Source: Bacteroidales bacterium (GTDB lineage Bacteria; Bacteroidota; Bacteroidia; Bacteroidales; WCHB1-69). Taken from it: a stretch of DNA of 64,000 nt. The notes beneath the pieces were generated by a model, which was not told the DNA's origin, did no database searches, and saw only the letters and a list, made by a program, of their open reading frames with translations. Of the stretch, positions 60,321 to 64,000 are shown in pieces. How positions within the stretch are numbered: the stretch's first letter is position 1; the number at the start of each line of letters is the position of its first letter. A program made the position numbers and the translations under genes. The DNA lies in assembly GCA_017525505.1 (NCBI GenBank), contig JAFXSR010000017.1:32961-96960 (forward strand), given 5' to 3'.

Positions 60321-60436
60321 ATTCTGAGGTCCTGAGAAAACCCGCAATTACAGACAAGTCGTGCCCACGCGTTACGCAGACATTCACAACTTGTTCGTGT
60401 AATTGCAATTTTGAAATTTCTCAGGTTTCAGAATGT
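60319..60436. repeat. 118-base imperfect palindrome
   Basis: Nested arms pair in order: ACATTCTGA with TCAGAATGT, CCTGAGAAA with TTTCTCAGG, GCAATTACA with TGTAATTGC, ACAAG with CTTGT. A loop of about 30 bases remains. No reading frame of note lies inside. It resembles a small non-autonomous palindromic element or a structured RNA between two minus-strand genes. Confidence 0.6.
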
Positions 60437-60518
60437 TTCCGAACAAATAGCAAACGCTATGATTTATAATATGTTTATTTTACTTGTTGATTCTTCTTGT
60501 TATTTTATTGATATTCAG

Positions 60519-61009
60519 TTAATTATTGTCTTTTTGTAATTTATATAGTTCTTTCTGCTGTTCAATCTCACGACGAAGTTCCTCCTCTGTTGGCATTAAT
60601 GGCATATATTTGAAGCTGTCTGCAGATACCAACGAGCGGCAACAGGATCTTCCACACGCAAAGTGGTACGAATATGCGACCATGTCAGATTCTGCACACG
60701 CGTGTGCAGAATCTCTATATCACTGAATGTCAGGTAGAACTGCTTAAAAAGCCATAAATTTCTAGTGCTGAATCCTTTCCCGTATGTGCGAGTTAATTCA
60801 GCGGAAAGTAATTCAATAAGTTGCTTGCCATATTCCGCCCTTTCACTGCCGTTTTGCTCTTGCTCCACAATGCGTCGCCCAATTTGCCAATAGGTCTCAA
60901 TCATGACTGCATTCACCCCACTGTATGCGATAGAACGACCCTGTTCAACGATTTTTTTCACATCGTTGATAAAAGATATTTCTTTTGTTTTCTTAAGTTC
61001 TTGGGTCAT
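60519..61009 (-). pseudogene. Decayed DUF1016 (YhcG-type) gene
   Basis: The first 137 codons (61009 down to the stop at 60596) encode a DUF1016_N domain (AVMIETYWQIGRRIVEQEQNG, GFSTRNLWLFKQFYLTF, WSHIRTTLRVEDPVAARWYLQ). Then the frame stops. In another frame, 60519 to about 60620 encodes the usual C-terminal end of these proteins (MPTEEELRREIEQQKELYKLQ). The whole nuclease domain, about 200 residues, is missing between them. So an internal deletion plus a frame change has destroyed the gene. It is not a copy of the intact gene at 8594, whose N-terminus is of another subgroup. Confidence 0.8.
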
Positions 61010-61110
61010 ATTGCAACCGCTATATTATTTCTGTCAACCTATTATTCCAACTTGTACATTGATTTTTTACAAGCAGCAAAGATAATCAAAATTTTTGAGA
61101 GAACGGCTGA

Positions 61111-62130
61111 TTAGCTCTTCAATTGTTTCAAATCGGAAATAAACAAATTGACATCCTCCTCGGTAGTGTCCCAAGAGGTGACCAGACGGATTTCGTGGGT
61201 GTTTTCGTCCCAAACGTAAAAGAAATGCTTCTGCAATAGCTTGTCGGCCAAGTCAGGTTCCATTTTCAGGAGCAGAATATTGGCATCGGGCGACTGGGTG
61301 AACTCAAAGCCCAGATTCAGCAGCTCGCGATGCAACATACAGGCCATTTTGTTGGCATGGGCGGCGTTTTTATACAGCAGGTCGTCCTGCAGATAGGCGG
61401 AAAACTGTGCCGACACGAAGCGCATCTTCGAGTACAGCTGGGTAGATTGTTTGCGCAGATATTTGATATTCTCCGCCAGTTCGGGACGGAACGCAATAAC
61501 CGACTCCGCCATCATACAACCATTTTTAGTACCACCGAAACTCAGCATATCCACACCGCAATCCACCGTCACCTCTTTAAGCTTTTTGCCCAGGGCCACA
61601 CAGGCGTTGGCAATGCGGGCACCATCCATCAGCAAATACATATCAAATTGATGAACATAGTCTGCCAAAGCCTTGATTTCGTCAACAGTAAATACGGTTC
61701 CCAATTCACTGCACTGTGAGATATACACCAGTTTAGGTTGGGAATGGTGCTCAAAACCGAAACCATGCAGCAGAGGTTTGATCAATTCGGGTGTCAGCTT
61801 GCCATTGGGCGTATCCACCTCCTTCACCGCCGCTCCGCTCAGGAAGCCCGGAGCACCGCACTCATCCACCGCGATATGCGCTGTGCGGGCCGCTATCACC
61901 GCATGAAAAGGCTGGCAACAGGCCCTGATTGCTGTCACATTGGCACCTGTGCCGTTGAACACAAAATACGGCTCGGCAGTTTCGCCAAAACAAGCTTTGA
62001 GGTCTTCTACCGCCTGGGCGGTCCATGGGTCATCACCGTAGGCCAAAGCATGATTGCTGTTCGCTTTTGTCAAAGCCTCCATAATTTGAGGATGAACTCC
62101 CGAATTATTATCGCTGCCGAAACTTCTCAT
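61111..62130 (-). CDS. ltaE: Low-specificity threonine aldolase
   Basis: A 339-residue PLP enzyme that cleaves threonine to glycine and acetaldehyde. Features are SFGSDNNSGVHPQIMEAL at the N-terminus, the glycine-rich VFNGTGANVTAI segment, MDGARIANAC with the Asp that holds the pyridine nitrogen, and the PLP-lysine region LSFGGTKNG. Length is normal. It stands alone between the decayed DUF1016 gene and a divergent metallophosphoesterase gene. A related beta-eliminating lyase is possible but less likely. Confidence 0.92.
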   Translation of the reverse strand: MRSFGSDNNSGVHPQIMEALTKANSNHALAYGDDPWTAQAVEDLKACFGETAEPYFVFNGTGANVTAIRACCQPFHAVIAARTAHIAVDECGAPGFLSGAAVKEVDTPNGKLTPELIKPLLHGFGFEHHSQPKLVYISQCSELGTVFTVDEIKALADYVHQFDMYLLMDGARIANACVALGKKLKEVTVDCGVDMLSFGGTKNGCMMAESVIAFRPELAENIKYLRKQSTQLYSKMRFVSAQFSAYLQDDLLYKNAAHANKMACMLHRELLNLGFEFTQSPDANILLLKMEPDLADKLLQKHFFYVWDENTHEIRLVTSWDTTEEDVNLFISDLKQLKS

Positions 62131-62292
62131 AATGTACTATTTTTATTGATAATCAATAGGTTAAAATTCATTATTCTTAAAAGGACAATGGATTTGCAAA
62201 TTTACACAGAATTCACATATTTTGATACTAGGTGATGAAATTTTCCAGTGGAGAAGGAAGATACCTCGTCTCTACGAATAAAAATATTTTTA

Positions 62293-62300
62293 TACCTTTG
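62293..62300 (+). promoter_or_regulatory. Promoter -7 element for the metallophosphoesterase gene
   Basis: TACCTTTG, 28 bases before the ATG at 62329. It lies downstream of the in-frame ATG at 62248, excluding that start. Confidence 0.6.
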
Positions 62301-62328
62301 CAGGCTCAATTCTAAATGTATAAAAACA

Positions 62329-63474
62329 ATGATTATCGCACTCCTCATCATCCTTCTGTTGTTCATTTTGCCCGATTTGTATATCTCTCTTGCCATGATG
62401 CGAGGCGCAGCATGGTGGACGCACCTGCTTTTATGGGCACCCTCCATTGTAGCATTTGTGATACTGCTCTCCGTCAGATTCAGCGGATTGGGAGCCTTGA
62501 AAACGCATTTTTTCATTGGTTTACTGCTCTGCATCGCCCTGCCCCAATTGTTTTTCTGTGTTTTTTCCGTGCTGGGCAAGCTTATCGGTCTGGCATGGCA
62601 CCCTGCCGCCAACATCTGCAACGGAGCGGGTATTTGCTTGGCCTCTGTTTTGGCACTGACCATGCTCTATGGGGTGACTTTTGGATGGAGGCATCTGACC
62701 GTCAAACAAGTGGAATTATATTTCCCGACCCTCCCCGTTGAATTCGACGGGTACAAAATCGTGCATCTCTCCGACCTTCACATTGGCACCCACGGCCAAC
62801 ACACCGCTTTTCTGGAAAAGTTGGTTCAGCGTGTGAACGAACAGCAGGCTGACCTGATTGTTTTCACAGGCGACCTTGTCAACACCTCAGCAGATGAAGT
62901 CAAGCCCTTTGCGCATATACTGTCTCAGTTACATGCACCTGACGGGGTTATGTCGGTCCTCGGCAACCACGACTACTGTCTTTACGGCTTGAAGGAGCGT
63001 CCGGCAGACCCGCGAGACGGAGCTCAGCAACTGATTCAGGATGAGCACCATATAAATTGGGATCTATTACTCAACGAACATCGCTTCATTCAACGAGACG
63101 GTGCACAAATTGCCATTGTCGGGGTGGAGAACACCGGCAAGCCTCCTTTTCCGGAAATCGGCAACCTCAATGCTGCTGTGTCAGGGGTTGCTGACAGTGT
63201 TTTCACAATTTTGCTATCGCACGACCCCTCGCACTGGCGCATGGAAGTGTTACCCAACACCCATATTCCTCTCACCTTGTCAGGTCACACCCACGCTGCA
63301 CAAGTCAGAATTGGGAAATGGTCACCCTCACGGTGGCTATACTCCGAATGGGGAGGTTTATATACCGAAGGAGACCAGAGTCTCTTTGTAAGCCAAGGCG
63401 CTGGCGGAACCATTCCGTTCCGTCTGGGCGCACGACCTGAGATTGTTGTCCTCACACTAAAAAAATCAAAATGA
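62329..63474 (+). CDS. Membrane-anchored metallophosphoesterase
   Basis: A 381-residue protein with four N-terminal transmembrane helices (residues about 1-20, 29-45, 55-78, 98-118) and a calcineurin-like phosphoesterase domain. Metal-binding motifs appear in order: IVHLSDLHIG (Asp, His), VFTGDLVN (Asp), VLGNHDY (Asn-His), ILLSHDP (His) and LSGHTHAAQ (His-x-His). The layout is like YkuE/YaeI-type lipid-associated phosphoesterases. The substrate is unknown. Its stop overlaps the start of the next lipoprotein gene by 4 bases, so the two are coupled. Confidence 0.9.
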   Translation: MIIALLIILLLFILPDLYISLAMMRGAAWWTHLLLWAPSIVAFVILLSVRFSGLGALKTHFFIGLLLCIALPQLFFCVFSVLGKLIGLAWHPAANICNGAGICLASVLALTMLYGVTFGWRHLTVKQVELYFPTLPVEFDGYKIVHLSDLHIGTHGQHTAFLEKLVQRVNEQQADLIVFTGDLVNTSADEVKPFAHILSQLHAPDGVMSVLGNHDYCLYGLKERPADPRDGAQQLIQDEHHINWDLLLNEHRFIQRDGAQIAIVGVENTGKPPFPEIGNLNAAVSGVADSVFTILLSHDPSHWRMEVLPNTHIPLTLSGHTHAAQVRIGKWSPSRWLYSEWGGLYTEGDQSLFVSQGAGGTIPFRLGARPEIVVLTLKKSK

Positions 63475-64000
63475 TGAGAAAAAACGTTTTGTTCATCACC
63501 ATCTTACTGGTCCTGAGCCTTTTCTCCTGCCATAGCACTTTTGACAAGCAGGCTATTGAAGCGTCGGTAGAGGAGCAGTATGCCGCATATCCCGAGATGC
63601 ACCTGCAAGATTTCTACAAGAACTTCTTCCAAGACCGTTTTGGACCAGGTCATCTCATCAGTGACCGGGAGGCCGCTTTGGAAGCTATCAAAGCCGAGCT
63701 GGCCCATGCCGACACCATCGGATGCCAAACAACAGAACGCTGCGGATGGCGGCACAACTATATGAGGGTAAGCCTTTCCGCCGTTCGCGACAGCCTGATC
63801 TCCGCAGTGCAATTGACCGACGCTCTGATGGCCAGCGCAAAACCTGTCAGCGAGGAGGACATACGCCAATGGGAAAAAGAATGGGCGCTTATTCTTTCCA
63901 TCATTGAACAAAAACATCCCGATTTGCCCGATTTTGACCGAGAGAAGCAAAGTATCCAGCAGGCTTTAGCCTCCGGACAATATGTCTTTCACCACAGCGA
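63471..64000 (+). CDS. Lipoprotein of unknown function (3' end outside window)
   Basis: At least 176 residues are visible and the frame runs off the window. A lipoprotein signal (MMRKNVLFITILLVLSLFSC) ends in a lipobox Cys at residue 20. The mature part is helical and charged, with DFYKNFFQDRFGPGHLISD near residue 50 and no motif I can name. The ATG at 63471 overlaps the preceding stop in an ATGA arrangement; a second ATG follows at 63474. Confidence 0.82.
   Translation, partial: MMRKNVLFITILLVLSLFSCHSTFDKQAIEASVEEQYAAYPEMHLQDFYKNFFQDRFGPGHLISDREAALEAIKAELAHADTIGCQTTERCGWRHNYMRVSLSAVRDSLISAVQLTDALMASAKPVSEEDIRQWEKEWALILSIIEQKHPDLPDFDREKQSIQQALASGQYVFHHS

Overview
The window looks like a chromosome fragment from a member of the Bacteroidales (phylum Bacteroidota). 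The evidence is: repeated -7 promoter elements of the form TAnnTTTG; a Rho factor with a long charged N-terminal extension; proteins with type IX secretion (T9SS) sorting domains of both type A and type B; a GldA-like ATPase; an acyl-CoA ligase and methylmalonyl-CoA mutase; a B12-dependent ribonucleotide reductase; and TatA/TatC. Genus and species cannot be fixed from what I can see.

Layout. 1-5.3 kb: a MacB-type tripartite efflux operon (ATPase, two FtsX-like permeases, HlyD-type adaptor, TolC-type outer membrane factor), with two unusual arrays of mini-hairpins placed directly after stop codons. 5.5-9.7 kb: a structured non-coding RNA, a lipoprotein, an ORF6N protein, about 0.8 kb of geneless DNA and a DUF1016 nuclease. 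9.9-24.7 kb: mostly housekeeping genes (gldA-like, rho, a secreted serine protease, sufS, tilS, nrdJ, an orphan DNA methyltransferase, a membrane-bound LytTR regulator with a phased repeat array upstream, acyl-CoA synthetase). 24.75-26.68 kb: an IS1182-family element. 26.7-35.0 kb: a type I restriction-modification island ordered hsdR - Abi_2 - hsdS - PrrC-like anticodon nuclease - hsdM. 35-39.2 kb: mutB, an acyltransferase-like gene, upp and tRNA-Phe. 39.4-48.9 kb: three large paralogous T9SS type B cargo proteins and one small secreted protein; two of the transcription units carry an almost identical ECF-sigma-like promoter. 49-55.2 kb: a MauE/DoxX-thioredoxin protein, a double-ATPase peptide ABC protein and a TolB/beta-barrel-like surface protein. 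55.2-59.9 kb: tatC, tatA, two short precursor peptides, two radical SAM/SPASM enzymes and one SPASM-like protein without the radical SAM cysteines, all on the minus strand. 60-64 kb: an XRE regulator, a decayed DUF1016 gene, threonine aldolase, a metallophosphoesterase and a partial lipoprotein.

The best candidate for an undescribed system is at 55.2-59.9 kb. Two paralogous peptides each have a twin-arginine leader followed by 14-15 uninterrupted triplets of the form Tyr-x-(Asn/Asp). This is the pattern expected for three-residue cyclophane (triceptide) substrates of radical SAM enzymes. They are encoded tightly behind radical SAM/SPASM genes and just ahead of tatA/tatC. I infer a ribosomally made, multiply crosslinked peptide exported folded by the Tat pathway; the chemistry is not shown by sequence. 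The second notable system is the type I R-M island, whose PrrC-like protein keeps the Arg-x3-Glu...His nuclease triad at nearly the same residue numbers as E. coli PrrC.
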